NCBI GenBank assembly: GCA_964531385.1
Contig: CAZHGC010000010.1
Span: 1 to 64,000 of the forward strand
Length of the DNA stretch: 64,000 nucleotides
Source: MGBC114079 sp964531385
GTDB lineage: Bacteria; Bacillota; Clostridia; Lachnospirales; CAG-274
Direction: 5' to 3'
The first letter of the stretch is position 1. The number at the start of each line of letters is the position of its first letter. Below the pieces are notes generated by a model. It searched no databases. It saw nothing but the letters and a program-made list of their open reading frames with translations, and was not told the origin of the DNA. This document shows positions 35,409 to 44,769 of this stretch, piece after piece. Position numbers and translations under genes: made by a program.

Positions 35409-36920
35409 TCACTCTCCGCTATTTTTTGCCAAACCCAAAATATTATATATTTTTTCAATATCAACATTTTGGCGAACCAAATTTGCAAGCAAATCATATT
35501 GCATTTTTTTATATTCGCTGTTGTCAACAACCTCAATTTTTTCTGCTGACAATCCTTTTTTTGCAAAAACAATTTCAACAATTTTCCCGCAAACGTCTTT
35601 ATTGTCAAAAATCCCATGAACATATGTCCCAAAACAATTGTTAACAAAACTCCCCTCAAAAACTTCCGTTGAATTTCTGTAAATCTTCGTCAAATTCTTT
35701 TCATTTGTTTCGGTTTTTCCCATATGAATTTCATACCCTTCAAAGCGAACACCCGAAAGTTCGGCAAAATCACCGGAAATATCACAAAACTCTCCGGAAA
35801 CCCTAACAGTTGTTTTTTCTTTTTCAAAAAAAGTAACATTATCAAAAATCCCAATCCCGTCAATTTCTTTTCCGCTTTCAACGTTTGCGTTGTCAATTAT
35901 TTTTTTGCCCATAATTTGGAAACCGCCACAAATGCCAAAAACAACCGAACCTCTGCAAACAGCTTGTTTAATTTTTGCCTCAATCCCTCTTTCTCTAAGC
36001 CAAATCAAATCATCAACTGTGTTTTTGCTTCCGGGAATAAAAATAACATCAGCATCATCAAAATCTTCAAGTTTGTCCGAATAAATCAAATCAACTCCGT
36101 CAATTCTTTCAAAAGGTGCAAAATCTGTATAATTTGAAATTCTCGGAAGTTTAACAACAACAAATTTAACAAATGCTGTAAATTTCTTTTTCGAAAAAAG
36201 CCTTTCCGAAAGGCTGTCCTCATCATCAATATCAAGCTTTTTATATGGCAAAACTCCCAAAACGGGAACATCTGTCAAATCTTCAATTTGTTCAAGCCCC
36301 GGTTGTAAAATAGTTTTGTCTCCTCTAAATTTGTTAATAACAAATCCTTTAACTCTTTCCCGCTCGCTTTCCTCCAAAAGCATAACCGTTCCATACAATG
36401 ATGCAAAAACACCGCCTCTGTCAATATCCCCAACAATAATAACCGGACAATCCGCAATTTTTGCCATTCCCATATTAACAATATCGTCTTCCTTTAAATT
36501 TATTTCTGCAGGGCTCCCCGCTCCCTCAATAACAATTATATCAAACTCTTCGGAAAGAGCATTAAAAGCTTTTTCAATTTCGGGAATAAGATTTTTTTTA
36601 TATTTAAAATATTCTTTCGCCGGCATATTTCCAATTGGTTCTCCATTAACAATAACTTGCGAACCGCTGTCGCTCGTTGGTTTAAGCAAAATAGGATTCA
36701 TTCTGACATCGGGTGCAACATCACACGCCTCCGCTTGCATAACTTGTGCTCTTCCCATTTCATAACCATCATCGGTAACAAATGAATTTAAAGCCATATT
36801 TTGAGATTTAAAAGGAGCAACTTTATATCCGTCTTGTTTAAAAACCCTCAAAAGCCCCGCAACAACAACGCTTTTCCCAACATTTGACGCAGTTCCCTGA
36901 ACCATAATAACTTTAGCCAC
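35409..36920 (-). CDS. cbiP: Cobyric acid synthase CbiP
   Basis: 503 aa, ATG behind GGGAGG. It amidates side chains b, d, e and g of adenosylcobyrinate a,c-diamide with glutamine and ATP. The N-terminal dethiobiotin synthetase-like part has GTASNVGKSVVVAGLLRVF; the C-terminal glutamine amidotransferase part has the nucleophile Cys in FGICGGFQIMG (about 331) and a catalytic His in YVHGIFDN. Length is normal. Confidence 0.97.
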   Translation of the reverse strand: MAKVIMVQGTASNVGKSVVVAGLLRVFKQDGYKVAPFKSQNMALNSFVTDDGYEMGRAQVMQAEACDVAPDVRMNPILLKPTSDSGSQVIVNGEPIGNMPAKEYFKYKKNLIPEIEKAFNALSEEFDIIVIEGAGSPAEINLKEDDIVNMGMAKIADCPVIIVGDIDRGGVFASLYGTVMLLEESERERVKGFVINKFRGDKTILQPGLEQIEDLTDVPVLGVLPYKKLDIDDEDSLSERLFSKKKFTAFVKFVVVKLPRISNYTDFAPFERIDGVDLIYSDKLEDFDDADVIFIPGSKNTVDDLIWLRERGIEAKIKQAVCRGSVVFGICGGFQIMGKKIIDNANVESGKEIDGIGIFDNVTFFEKEKTTVRVSGEFCDISGDFAELSGVRFEGYEIHMGKTETNEKNLTKIYRNSTEVFEGSFVNNCFGTYVHGIFDNKDVCGKIVEIVFAKKGLSAEKIEVVDNSEYKKMQYDLLANLVRQNVDIEKIYNILGLAKNSGE

Positions 36921-36945
36921 AAAATCCCTCCCATTTTGTATAGTA

Positions 36946-37995
36946 TCATTTCAAAATTTCATCAACAGCATTAATAAACATTTCGTTTTGTTCTTTTGTT
37001 TTAACCGCAATTCTGATAAATCTCTCGTCAAGTCCTCTGAAGTTTTTACAAGTTCTAACCATAAAACCTTTTTCCGCAAGTCGTTCTTCAAAATTTTCAA
37101 TATAATTTTCAAAAAGTATAAAATCAGCACTTCCCGAAAAAACATTAAACCCTCTTTTCCTAAGTTCGTTTTCCAAAAAAAATCGCTGTTGTTTTATATA
37201 CATAACTGTTTCGTTCAAAAAACTTTTTTCTTCCAATGCCGCTTCTCCGCATCTTTGGGCAACATACGAAACGTTCCATGGTTGACCAAACATCATAAGT
37301 TTATCGCAAATTTTTTTACCGCAAATACAATAACCAAGCCTAAGCCCCGCCATAGCAAAAATTTTTGTAAACGCTCTCAAAACAATCACATTATCAAAAT
37401 TCTTTATATAACCAATGCTTGAATTATAAACACTTTCATCGGAAAACTCAATAAAACTTTCGTCAATAAAAACATAAATTTCCTTTTCAAAACATTTTTT
37501 AATAATTTCTTCAACAATTTCCTTTTTAACAATTTTCCCCGTCGGATTATTTGGGTTGCATAAATAAATAATATCCAAATCATCTGTAATTTTTTCAAAA
37601 ATGCTTTCGTCAATCAAAAAATCATTTTCTTTTTGCAAATAAAAATATTCAACTTTTCCGCCTTTTTTTAAAACAGATTTTTCATATTCGCAAAAAGTCG
37701 GAGAAAAAACAAAAGCTTTTTTAACATCAAGAACATAGGGAATTTTAAAAATAATATCCGCCCCGCCGTTTCCGCAAAATATGTTCTCCTCATCAATATC
37801 GTGATATTTTGAAAGAGCATTTCGCAAACCTCGGCAAAACGGATCGGGATATTTTTCAATTCCAAAAAAACTGTCAAAAAATGCCTCTTTAACTTTTGGC
37901 GGAACACCAAGAGGGTTTATGTTTGACGAAAAATCAATCGGCTCTTTTTTATATTTTTCAATATAACTTAAAATGTCCCCGCCATGCTCAAACAC
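36946..37995 (-). CDS. cobD: Threonine-phosphate decarboxylase CobD (class II aminotransferase fold)
   Basis: 349 aa from GTG at 37995 (GGAG nine bases upstream, start VFEHGGDIL matching the family's usual beginning). It makes (R)-1-amino-2-propanol phosphate from threonine phosphate for the nucleotide loop. PLP motifs: 'CNPNNPTGKIV', 'IDESFIEFSDE' and the Lys in 'RAFTKIFAMAGLRLGYCI'. HisC is the main alternative, but the N-terminal HGG, the context next to cbiB and the absence of his genes favour CobD. Overlaps cbiB by 8 bases. Confidence 0.93.
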   Translation of the reverse strand: MFEHGGDILSYIEKYKKEPIDFSSNINPLGVPPKVKEAFFDSFFGIEKYPDPFCRGLRNALSKYHDIDEENIFCGNGGADIIFKIPYVLDVKKAFVFSPTFCEYEKSVLKKGGKVEYFYLQKENDFLIDESIFEKITDDLDIIYLCNPNNPTGKIVKKEIVEEIIKKCFEKEIYVFIDESFIEFSDESVYNSSIGYIKNFDNVIVLRAFTKIFAMAGLRLGYCICGKKICDKLMMFGQPWNVSYVAQRCGEAALEEKSFLNETVMYIKQQRFFLENELRKRGFNVFSGSADFILFENYIENFEERLAEKGFMVRTCKNFRGLDERFIRIAVKTKEQNEMFINAVDEILK

Positions 37996-38962
37996 AAAAA
38001 ACAACTCCAATCAAAATAAAAATCAAAGAAAAAACAAAAGTCATCAAAAAAGAAGTCAAATACATAATTTTATTTGCCCCAATAATGTCAAAAGGCTGAG
38101 GTTTTCTAATTTCATCTCCGATTTTTTCTTTTTTGTAAAGCTTCGAAAAATAATAACAATCTCCGCCCAAACAAATTTCCAACGCTCCCGCAAAAACCGA
38201 TTCGCTTTGCCCCGCATTCGGGCTTTTTGTTTTGTTTCTGTCCCTAAAAAAAATTTTAACACTGTTTTTAAAATTAAATTTAAGCAAAGCAACCGAAACA
38301 AGCATAAATAAAGCAGTAATTCTTGACGGAATAAAATTAAAAACATCATCGGCTTTTGCCGAAAATCTTCCAAAATACAAATATTTTTCATTTTTATAGC
38401 CAACCATAGAATCAAGCGTATTAACGGCTTTATAAAAAAATCCCAAAGCCCCTCCTCCAATAAGCATATAAATAAGAGGTGCCGTAACTCCGTCAGATGT
38501 GTTTTCCGCAATCGTTTCAACCGTTGCCTTAATAATTTCCTCTCGGCTCAAATTCTCTGTGTTTCTTCCAACAACATAAGATAAATATAATCTGCTCTTC
38601 TCAATATCATTTTCAACAAGAGCATCGTAAATTTTCATAGTTTCTTTTTTAAGTGAATTTGCGGCAAAAATTTGAGTACAAAAAACAATTTGAAGAAAAA
38701 CAAATAACAAAAAATGAATTTTATAAGCGATATATAAAATAAAAAAAGGAACAAAAAAAGAAATTCCAACTACGATAAAAAATAAAACACAACCGCCAAT
38801 AAATTCACTCTTTTTATTTTTGTAAAATATCTTCCGCAAAATTTTTTCGGTTTTTGATATAATAAAACCAATTCCGCAAATTGGGTGCCATAAAAAATAT
38901 GGGTCACCAATAACAAAATCAAAACAAAATGCACAAAAAACAATAAGTCCAATAATAATCAT
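37988..38962 (-). CDS. cbiB: Adenosylcobinamide-phosphate synthase CbiB
   Basis: 324 aa integral membrane protein with about five hydrophobic segments. It couples adenosylcobyric acid to aminopropanol phosphate. Recognised by 'FVIGDPYFLWHPICGIG' at the N-terminus, 'ETIAENTSDGVTAPLIYMLIGG', 'NTLDSMVGYKNEKYLYFGRFSAKADDVFNFIPSRI' and 'AGQSESVFAGALEICLGGDCYY'. Its start overlaps the stop of the preceding CobU-like gene by four bases (ATGA). Confidence 0.96.
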   Translation of the reverse strand: MIIIGLIVFCAFCFDFVIGDPYFLWHPICGIGFIISKTEKILRKIFYKNKKSEFIGGCVLFFIVVGISFFVPFFILYIAYKIHFLLFVFLQIVFCTQIFAANSLKKETMKIYDALVENDIEKSRLYLSYVVGRNTENLSREEIIKATVETIAENTSDGVTAPLIYMLIGGGALGFFYKAVNTLDSMVGYKNEKYLYFGRFSAKADDVFNFIPSRITALFMLVSVALLKFNFKNSVKIFFRDRNKTKSPNAGQSESVFAGALEICLGGDCYYFSKLYKKEKIGDEIRKPQPFDIIGANKIMYLTSFLMTFVFSLIFILIGVVFCV

Positions 38963-39339
38963 AGTAATTTTCCTTTAATAACTTTCGGAATGCCCATTGT
39001 AACATAAACAACAGTATCGGCATTTTGGGCAATATAACAGCCAATTCTTCCAACCAGCTCCCGAAAATCTCTCTCTTTTTTCAAAACAGGAACAATTCCA
39101 AGTCCAACTTCATCACAAACAATAATTTCAAAATTTGTTTTTTCGGTTAAAATTTTTTCCAAATCTGGAACATCATAAAATCGTCTAATCAATTCCTGAA
39201 ATTCAAAAATAACATCAAAATTAAAAATATCCTCAAGTAAAACATCTTTTCCGGAACAAACAGCCTTATTTTTTAAATCAAACTTTTCAAAAACAAAATC
39301 TTCTTTTCCGGAAAAACTTCCTCCTGAAACAAAAATCAT
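38959..39339 (-). CDS. Short CobU-like protein lacking the intact P-loop
   Basis: 126 aa from the ATG at 39339 (GGAGGAAATT upstream), about 50 residues shorter than CobU. The N-terminal loop is GGSFSGKEDF, with Glu where the P-loop Ser should be, and the guanylylated-His segment is absent. The C-terminal half is well kept: CDEVGLGIVPVLKKERDFRE, then VGRIGCYIAQNAD, VTMGIPKVIKG. It overlaps the preceding CobU gene by four bases, so both are made together. It may be a partner subunit or a decaying duplicate; I favour a partner because its motifs complement those of the neighbour. Confidence 0.8.
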   Translation of the reverse strand: MIFVSGGSFSGKEDFVFEKFDLKNKAVCSGKDVLLEDIFNFDVIFEFQELIRRFYDVPDLEKILTEKTNFEIIVCDEVGLGIVPVLKKERDFRELVGRIGCYIAQNADTVVYVTMGIPKVIKGKLL

Positions 39340-39866
39340 AATTTCCTCCAAATATCCTCGCCTTTTAAAACAACAGGAACAGAAAAAACAGATTGAACAA
39401 CAACATCGGCTTTTTCCGAAAGCAAGCAATTAATTTGCCCAATACATTTTTTATAGTTTTCCGTTTCAGAAGAATAAACCTCCCCGTCACAGTCAACAAG
39501 ATTTGTAATCACAACAAGCATTTTACATTTTAACCGCAAATATTCAACACCCTTTAAAATATCCGAAACAGCATTTGCGTTTTGGCACCCAAAAATTTCA
39601 TTTGCCAAAACATTTGAAATACATTCCAAAATAATTCCGTCATAAATTTCATCAATTTCAATTTCGGAAAAATTCTCATAAATTTCAAAAGTGTCAAAAC
39701 CTTTAAATTTTCGCATATCTTTATGCCTTTGAATTTTAATATTGCTTTCTTCGCCAAAAGGTTTCATAGTTGCAATATAAAGCTTTTTTTCAAATTTTCG
39801 TAATAAAATATTTTCGCCAAGCTCCGATTTTCCGCAAGCCGCCCCTCCGCAAATAACAACAAGCAT
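39336..39866 (-). CDS. cobU: Adenosylcobinamide kinase/guanylyltransferase (CobU-like)
   Basis: 176 aa, normal CobU length. It phosphorylates adenosylcobinamide and transfers GMP to give adenosyl-GDP-cobinamide. The P-loop GGAACGKSELGE (residues 7-18) and the candidate guanylylated His48 (QRHKDMR) are intact, as is 'ILECISNVLANE'. The segment that normally reads NEVG-GIVP is changed to TNLVDCDGEV, so part of the nucleotide or substrate site is degenerate. That same segment is intact in the next gene. Activity is therefore plausible but not certain for this protein alone. Confidence 0.85.
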   Translation of the reverse strand: MLVVICGGAACGKSELGENILLRKFEKKLYIATMKPFGEESNIKIQRHKDMRKFKGFDTFEIYENFSEIEIDEIYDGIILECISNVLANEIFGCQNANAVSDILKGVEYLRLKCKMLVVITNLVDCDGEVYSSETENYKKCIGQINCLLSEKADVVVQSVFSVPVVLKGEDIWRKL

Positions 39867-39878
39867 AAAATAACTCCT

Positions 39879-40934
39879 TTAAAAAGGTTTATATGGTTCA
39901 ATATTCGAATTTTCAAAACTCTCACCAAAATTAAATATATTAACAGCCATATCATAAAACAAAAACGATAAAACAGCTCCTGTTCCCTCGCCCATTCGCA
40001 TACCGGCATCAATAACCGCTTTTTTTCCAAGAACATCGAGAAGCATTTTTCCAACAGGCTCGGCAGACAAATGTGAGGCAAACATATATTCTTTTGTTTT
40101 CGGCTCAATCATTGTCGCCAAAACAGCAGCAACCGAAGAAATAATTCCGTCAATAACAATTGCCGTTTTTGTTGCCGCCGCACCAATATAAAGGCCAACC
40201 ATAGCACCAATATCATATCCCCCAAGCTTTGAAAGAACATCGATAGGGTCGTTTTTGTTCGGCTTGTTTTTTTCAATTCCCTTTTTTATAACCTGAATTT
40301 TTTTCAAAAGCCCTTTTTCGGAAAGCCCCGAACCTTTTCCGGTAACATTTTCGGGCTGTTCATCAAGCAAAACAGCCGAAACAGCCGAAGCTGTCGTTGT
40401 GTTTCCAATTCCCATTTCACCTGTCGCAATAATATTAAATCCTTTTTCTTTAAGAGAAAAAGCCAAATCAATCCCGACATTAATCGCCCTAACAGCATTT
40501 TCTCGGCTCATTGCCGGCCCTTTTGTAAAATCATCTGTTCCATATGCAATTTTACAATTAATTATTTTTTCGCCAAAAACATCACGATAAATGCCAACAT
40601 CAACGGGAATAACTTCCGCTCCAACATATTTCGCCATATTGCAAACAACAGTAACACCTTTTGAAAAATTTTCCGCAACTTTCGCTGTAATCTCTTGCTC
40701 ACTTTGTGCAACTCCTTGCCCAACAACTCCATTATCTGCACAAAATATAACAACACATTTTTTTGAAATATCAATATCAACGCTTCTTTGAATTCCCGCA
40801 AGCCTTGCAACCGAGCTTTCAATAGCCCCTAAACTTCCAAGGGGCTTCGCCATATTGTTCCATTTATCAAAAACTTTTTTAATGCTTTCTTCATCAAGTT
40901 TGTCAATTTTCAAAATTGCCTCTTCAACAGTCAT
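39879..40934 (-). CDS. cobT: Nicotinate-nucleotide-dimethylbenzimidazole phosphoribosyltransferase CobT
   Basis: 351 aa from ATG at 40934 (AAAGAGG upstream; overlaps the cbiA stop by four bases). It activates the lower-ligand base as an alpha-ribotide. Motifs: 'KPLGSLGAIESSVARLAGIQ', 'FCADNGVVGQGVAQSEQEIT', 'GEMGIGNTTTASAV', 'GGYDIGAMVGLYIGAA' and the catalytic Glu in 'GMRMGEGTGAVLSFL'. No bluB or bza genes for making dimethylbenzimidazole are in the window, so the natural base is unknown. Confidence 0.97.
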   Translation of the reverse strand: MTVEEAILKIDKLDEESIKKVFDKWNNMAKPLGSLGAIESSVARLAGIQRSVDIDISKKCVVIFCADNGVVGQGVAQSEQEITAKVAENFSKGVTVVCNMAKYVGAEVIPVDVGIYRDVFGEKIINCKIAYGTDDFTKGPAMSRENAVRAINVGIDLAFSLKEKGFNIIATGEMGIGNTTTASAVSAVLLDEQPENVTGKGSGLSEKGLLKKIQVIKKGIEKNKPNKNDPIDVLSKLGGYDIGAMVGLYIGAAATKTAIVIDGIISSVAAVLATMIEPKTKEYMFASHLSAEPVGKMLLDVLGKKAVIDAGMRMGEGTGAVLSFLFYDMAVNIFNFGESFENSNIEPYKPF

Positions 40935-42286
40935 TTCAAAGCCTCTTTCCAATCTTTGCATTTAAGCAAAAATCTTTTTGCAAAATCCAAATTTCCGTAA
41001 AAATGCAAATGAGGATAACCGCAAAAAACATTTCCAAAAGTATGAATTGTTGTTCTTTCATTTCCGTTTGAAATTTTTTTTGCCAAAAAACAATCCCCCT
41101 TGTCACTGCTTTTTGAATAATGAAATTCGTGTGCATTAATACTTTCGCCTTTTTTGCACATAACATTGTCCTTTTCGGCAGTAAGCGAAACATAACCAAA
41201 ATCAACAAGGTTTTTGGTAAGCTCTGCCTTTCCTTCAATAATTCCAACCATCGGATATTCCTCTTCATTGTTGCAAATCGAACTGTGCAAATACATAAAT
41301 CCTCCACACTCCGCAAAAACAGGCATATTGTTTAAAACTCTTTTTTTAATATCCGAAATAATTTTTTTATTTTGAGAAAGCTCTCGAAGATAAAGTTCGG
41401 GATACCCCCCGCCAATATAAACTCCATTACAATCGCAGGGAAGTTCAAAATCTTCAAGAGGAGAAAAAAACTCAATTTCCGCACCCATTTTTTCAAGAAT
41501 TTCAAGATTTTCTTCATAATAAAAACAAAAAGCATCATCTTTTGCAACTGCAATTTTAACATTTTCGCAAACTTTACCAATCTCAATTTTTTCATATTCA
41601 AAATCAGAAGCACCCTTTGCAATATTAATAAGTTCATCAATATCGATATATTTCTCGCAAAGCTTTGCCAAATTTTCAATTTTGTTTTTCAAATTTAAAA
41701 TTTCATTCGCCGTAACAAGCCCCAAATGCCTGCTTTCAACAGAATTTTCGGAACAAAACGGAAGCCCTCCAAGAACCTTAATTGCACAATTTTCCTCAAT
41801 AATTTTTTTATAATACGAAATCATTTTTTCGGAAACATTGTTCAAAATAACCGCCTTAATTCCGTTTTTTTCAAAATTCAAAAATCCGCCAACAAGTGCG
41901 GCCAAAGATATTCCCATTCCCTTAGGATTAACAACAAGAATCGACGGCGTATTCGTCAAATTTCCAATGTGACAAGAAGATGCAAAACTTCCAACCGCAC
42001 CGTCATAAAACCCCATAACGCCCTCAATAACCGAAATATCAAATTTTTCTGAATTTTTTGCAATAATATTTTTAACTCCGTTTTCGCCCGTCAAAAAAAC
42101 ATCTAAATTTGACGAAGAAACCCCCGTAACCTTTTTGTGAAACATAGGGTCTATATAATCCGGACCAACTTTATAAGACAAAACTTTCATTCCTCGTTTT
42201 GCAAGTGCCGAAAGAACACCGCAAACAACCGTTGTTTTTCCGCAACCGCTCCCTGTTCCTCCAATTATAATACGCAAATCACTCAT
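40931..42286 (-). CDS. cbiA: Cobyrinate a,c-diamide synthase CbiA
   Basis: 451 aa from ATG at 42286 (CCGGAGGA upstream). It amidates the a and c carboxylates of cobyrinate. The N-terminal ATPase has GGTGSGCGKTTVVCGVLSAL and 'YKVGPDYIDPMFH'. The C-terminal glutamine amidotransferase has 'GVYIGGGYPELYLREL' and the nucleophile in FAECGGFMYLHSS. Its start overlaps cbiET by eight bases. Confidence 0.97.
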   Translation of the reverse strand: MSDLRIIIGGTGSGCGKTTVVCGVLSALAKRGMKVLSYKVGPDYIDPMFHKKVTGVSSSNLDVFLTGENGVKNIIAKNSEKFDISVIEGVMGFYDGAVGSFASSCHIGNLTNTPSILVVNPKGMGISLAALVGGFLNFEKNGIKAVILNNVSEKMISYYKKIIEENCAIKVLGGLPFCSENSVESRHLGLVTANEILNLKNKIENLAKLCEKYIDIDELINIAKGASDFEYEKIEIGKVCENVKIAVAKDDAFCFYYEENLEILEKMGAEIEFFSPLEDFELPCDCNGVYIGGGYPELYLRELSQNKKIISDIKKRVLNNMPVFAECGGFMYLHSSICNNEEEYPMVGIIEGKAELTKNLVDFGYVSLTAEKDNVMCKKGESINAHEFHYSKSSDKGDCFLAKKISNGNERTTIHTFGNVFCGYPHLHFYGNLDFAKRFLLKCKDWKEALK

Positions 42287-43472
42287 AAAATTTTCCTCCG
42301 GAAAAAATAAAAATAGGATTATTCGCATTCAATAAATTATATTTTCCAACAGCTTTGTTTCTTGAGCAACCAATATTAACAAATTCAAAATTTTCAAACT
42401 CAAGATTTTTCATAATCGAAAAAGTTTCGGAAATCGTTTCAAGTGCAATCGCAGTAACAACAACTCGTATATCAGGATTTAATTCTTTAAGCCTTTGCAA
42501 AATCTCCGCCATATTCCCGTTGCTTCCGCCAATAAACGCAAAATCGGGAACAGGATAATCATCAAAGCAAAAAGGAGCTTCTCCAAACACAGGCAAAACA
42601 TTAAAACATTTGGTCTTATTGATATTTTTTTTCAAAAGCGAAAAAGCCTCTTCTTTTTTTTCAAAGGAATATATAATCCCTTTATATGCTTTTTTTGCCA
42701 TTTCAAGAGAAACCGAACCCGTTCCCCCGCCAATATCAAAACCAACTTCAAAAGGCTTTATACAAAGTTTATTAACGCAAATCCAGCGAATTTCTTCTTT
42801 TGTCATGGGAACATCGGCTCTTATAAAATCTTTGTCAAAAAACGGAACATTTTTATCAACAAAATTGTTGTTTTCAAAATAGACAACCGAAAGCGGTTCA
42901 AAATCCATATTCAAAAAATCCACAACTTTTCCGCAAACAATTCGTTCGTTTTCATAAGATAAATTTTCACCAATCCAAACATCAACATCACCAAGATTAA
43001 ATTCAACCAAATCACGAATAATTTTCGAAACGCTGTTTTCTCCTCCTGTTAAAGCGAAAACTTTTTTGTTATAAACAATTTCACCAACAATTTTGCTTTT
43101 TCTTCCGTGAACACTGCAAAAAGAAACATCATCATAGCTTTTACAAATTTTTGAACAAAAATATTGAACACAACTGATTCCGCAAACAAAATGAACATTT
43201 CCAAAAGGCAAAAGCTTTTCTTTCAAAATCTTTCCCGCACTGAAAAAACCGCTGTCTCCGCTAACAAGCACAGCCGTATTTCCGGAAAACGAAACCGCTT
43301 TTTCAAAAAGCTCACCATATTTACAAACAACAATATCTTTTTTAAAATTAAAAATCGTTTCCGAAATTCTTTCTGTTGAAACAACAAATTCACATTTTTG
43401 AATAATATCAACCGCTTCCGCCGTCAAAAGTTTTTCGTTTCCCATTCCAACGCCAATAATATAAAAATCCAT
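42279..43472 (-). CDS. cbiET: Bifunctional cobalt-precorrin-7 methyltransferase/decarboxylase CbiET
   Basis: 397 aa fusion. Residues 1 to about 195 are CbiE, a tetrapyrrole methylase (YIIGVGMGNEKLLTAEAVDII, LVSGDSGFFSAG) that methylates C5. Residues about 205-397 are CbiT, a Rossmann methyltransferase (MTKEEIRWICVNKL, FDIGGGTGSVSLEMA, 'AFIGGSNGNM') that methylates C15 and decarboxylates the C12 acetate. The fusion is common (CobL in the aerobic route). Thirteen bases after hemL. Confidence 0.95.
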   Translation of the reverse strand: MDFYIIGVGMGNEKLLTAEAVDIIQKCEFVVSTERISETIFNFKKDIVVCKYGELFEKAVSFSGNTAVLVSGDSGFFSAGKILKEKLLPFGNVHFVCGISCVQYFCSKICKSYDDVSFCSVHGRKSKIVGEIVYNKKVFALTGGENSVSKIIRDLVEFNLGDVDVWIGENLSYENERIVCGKVVDFLNMDFEPLSVVYFENNNFVDKNVPFFDKDFIRADVPMTKEEIRWICVNKLCIKPFEVGFDIGGGTGSVSLEMAKKAYKGIIYSFEKKEEAFSLLKKNINKTKCFNVLPVFGEAPFCFDDYPVPDFAFIGGSNGNMAEILQRLKELNPDIRVVVTAIALETISETFSIMKNLEFENFEFVNIGCSRNKAVGKYNLLNANNPIFIFSGGKFYE

Positions 43473-43485
43473 TTTGTCACCAACT

Positions 43486-44769
43486 TTAACTCAAACTTTG
43501 AACAGATTTTTCAAAAGCGCCCAAAAACTTAACAAAATCACTGTGTTCGTGTGCAAAGCTAACAAACATAGCCTCAAATTGTGACGGAGCAATATAAATT
43601 CCGTTTTCAAGCATATTGCAAAAATATTTTGAAAAAATTTCAGAGTTGCTTGTAACTGCGGTTTTAAAAGAATTAACTTTTTCTTTTGTGAAAAACACAG
43701 ATAAAAGCGAACCAATTTGGTTAACTTGTGCATCAACTTTTGAATTTTTAATAATTTTTCTCATTTCTTCGGCAATAAATTCTGTGTTCATAGAAACCGT
43801 TTTCAAAATATCCCTGTTTTTTTTCAAAACCAAAAGCTGTTCATACCCCGCCGCCATAGCAATAGGATTTCCCGACAGCGTTCCGGCTTGATAAACAGAA
43901 CCGAGAGGCGAAACACATTCCATAATTTCACGTTTTCCGCAATATGCCCCAACAGGCATTCCTCCACCAATAATTTTGCCAAAAGTAATAATGTCGGCAG
44001 AAACACCGAAATATTCCTGAGCCCCTCCAAGAGCAATTCTAAACCCTGTAATAACCTCATCAAATATAAGCAAAGCATTATTTTCATCACAAAGCTTTCT
44101 AAGTCCTTGCAAAAATCCGTCATCTGGCAAAACAACTCCCATATTTGCCGCAACAGGCTCAACAATAATACAGGCAATCGAATTTTTATTATTTTCAAAT
44201 AACTTCTCAACGCTTTCCAAATCGTTATATTGAGCAACCAACGTTTGCTCCGCAAGCTCTTTTACAACTCCGTCAGAATTCGGTTCGCCTTCCGTCAAAG
44301 CTCCCGAACCTGCCTTAACAAGCATCGAATCGCTGTGACCATGATAGCACCCCTCAAATTTAATAACTTTGCTTTTTCCCGTAAAACCTCTTGCAAGACG
44401 CAAAGCACTCATAACCGCTTCCGTTCCGCTGTTAACCATTCTAACCATTTCAACATTGGGAACAATTTCGCAAATAAGCTCTGCCATAAGAACTTCCTTT
44501 TCCGTTGGAGCTCCAAAGCTCAAACCGTTTATAACGGAATTTTTAACAGCATCGATAATATCTTTGTGGCAATGCCCCAAAATTATCGGCCCCCACGAAT
44601 TAACAAAATCGATATATTCATTGTCATCAACATCATAAATTTTTGAACCGACAGCTTTTTTTATAAACACAGGATTTCGACCAACGTTTCCAAACGCACG
44701 AACAGGGCTGTTAACCCCTCCCGGCATAACTTTTTTTCCTCTTTCAAATAACTCATCAGATAAACTCAT
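43486..44769 (-). CDS. hemL: Glutamate-1-semialdehyde 2,1-aminomutase
   Basis: 427 aa, the standard size. It converts glutamate-1-semialdehyde to 5-aminolevulinate with PMP/PLP. Motifs: 'MPGGVNSPVRAF', 'SWGPIILGHCH', 'MVNSGTEAVMSALRLARG', 'FEGCYHGHSDSMLVKAGSG', 'LIFDEVITGFR' and the cofactor Lys in 'ITFGKIIGGGMPVGAYCG'. The start overlaps the hemB stop by one base. Confidence 0.98.
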   Translation of the reverse strand: MSLSDELFERGKKVMPGGVNSPVRAFGNVGRNPVFIKKAVGSKIYDVDDNEYIDFVNSWGPIILGHCHKDIIDAVKNSVINGLSFGAPTEKEVLMAELICEIVPNVEMVRMVNSGTEAVMSALRLARGFTGKSKVIKFEGCYHGHSDSMLVKAGSGALTEGEPNSDGVVKELAEQTLVAQYNDLESVEKLFENNKNSIACIIVEPVAANMGVVLPDDGFLQGLRKLCDENNALLIFDEVITGFRIALGGAQEYFGVSADIITFGKIIGGGMPVGAYCGKREIMECVSPLGSVYQAGTLSGNPIAMAAGYEQLLVLKKNRDILKTVSMNTEFIAEEMRKIIKNSKVDAQVNQIGSLLSVFFTKEKVNSFKTAVTSNSEIFSKYFCNMLENGIYIAPSQFEAMFVSFAHEHSDFVKFLGAFEKSVQSLS

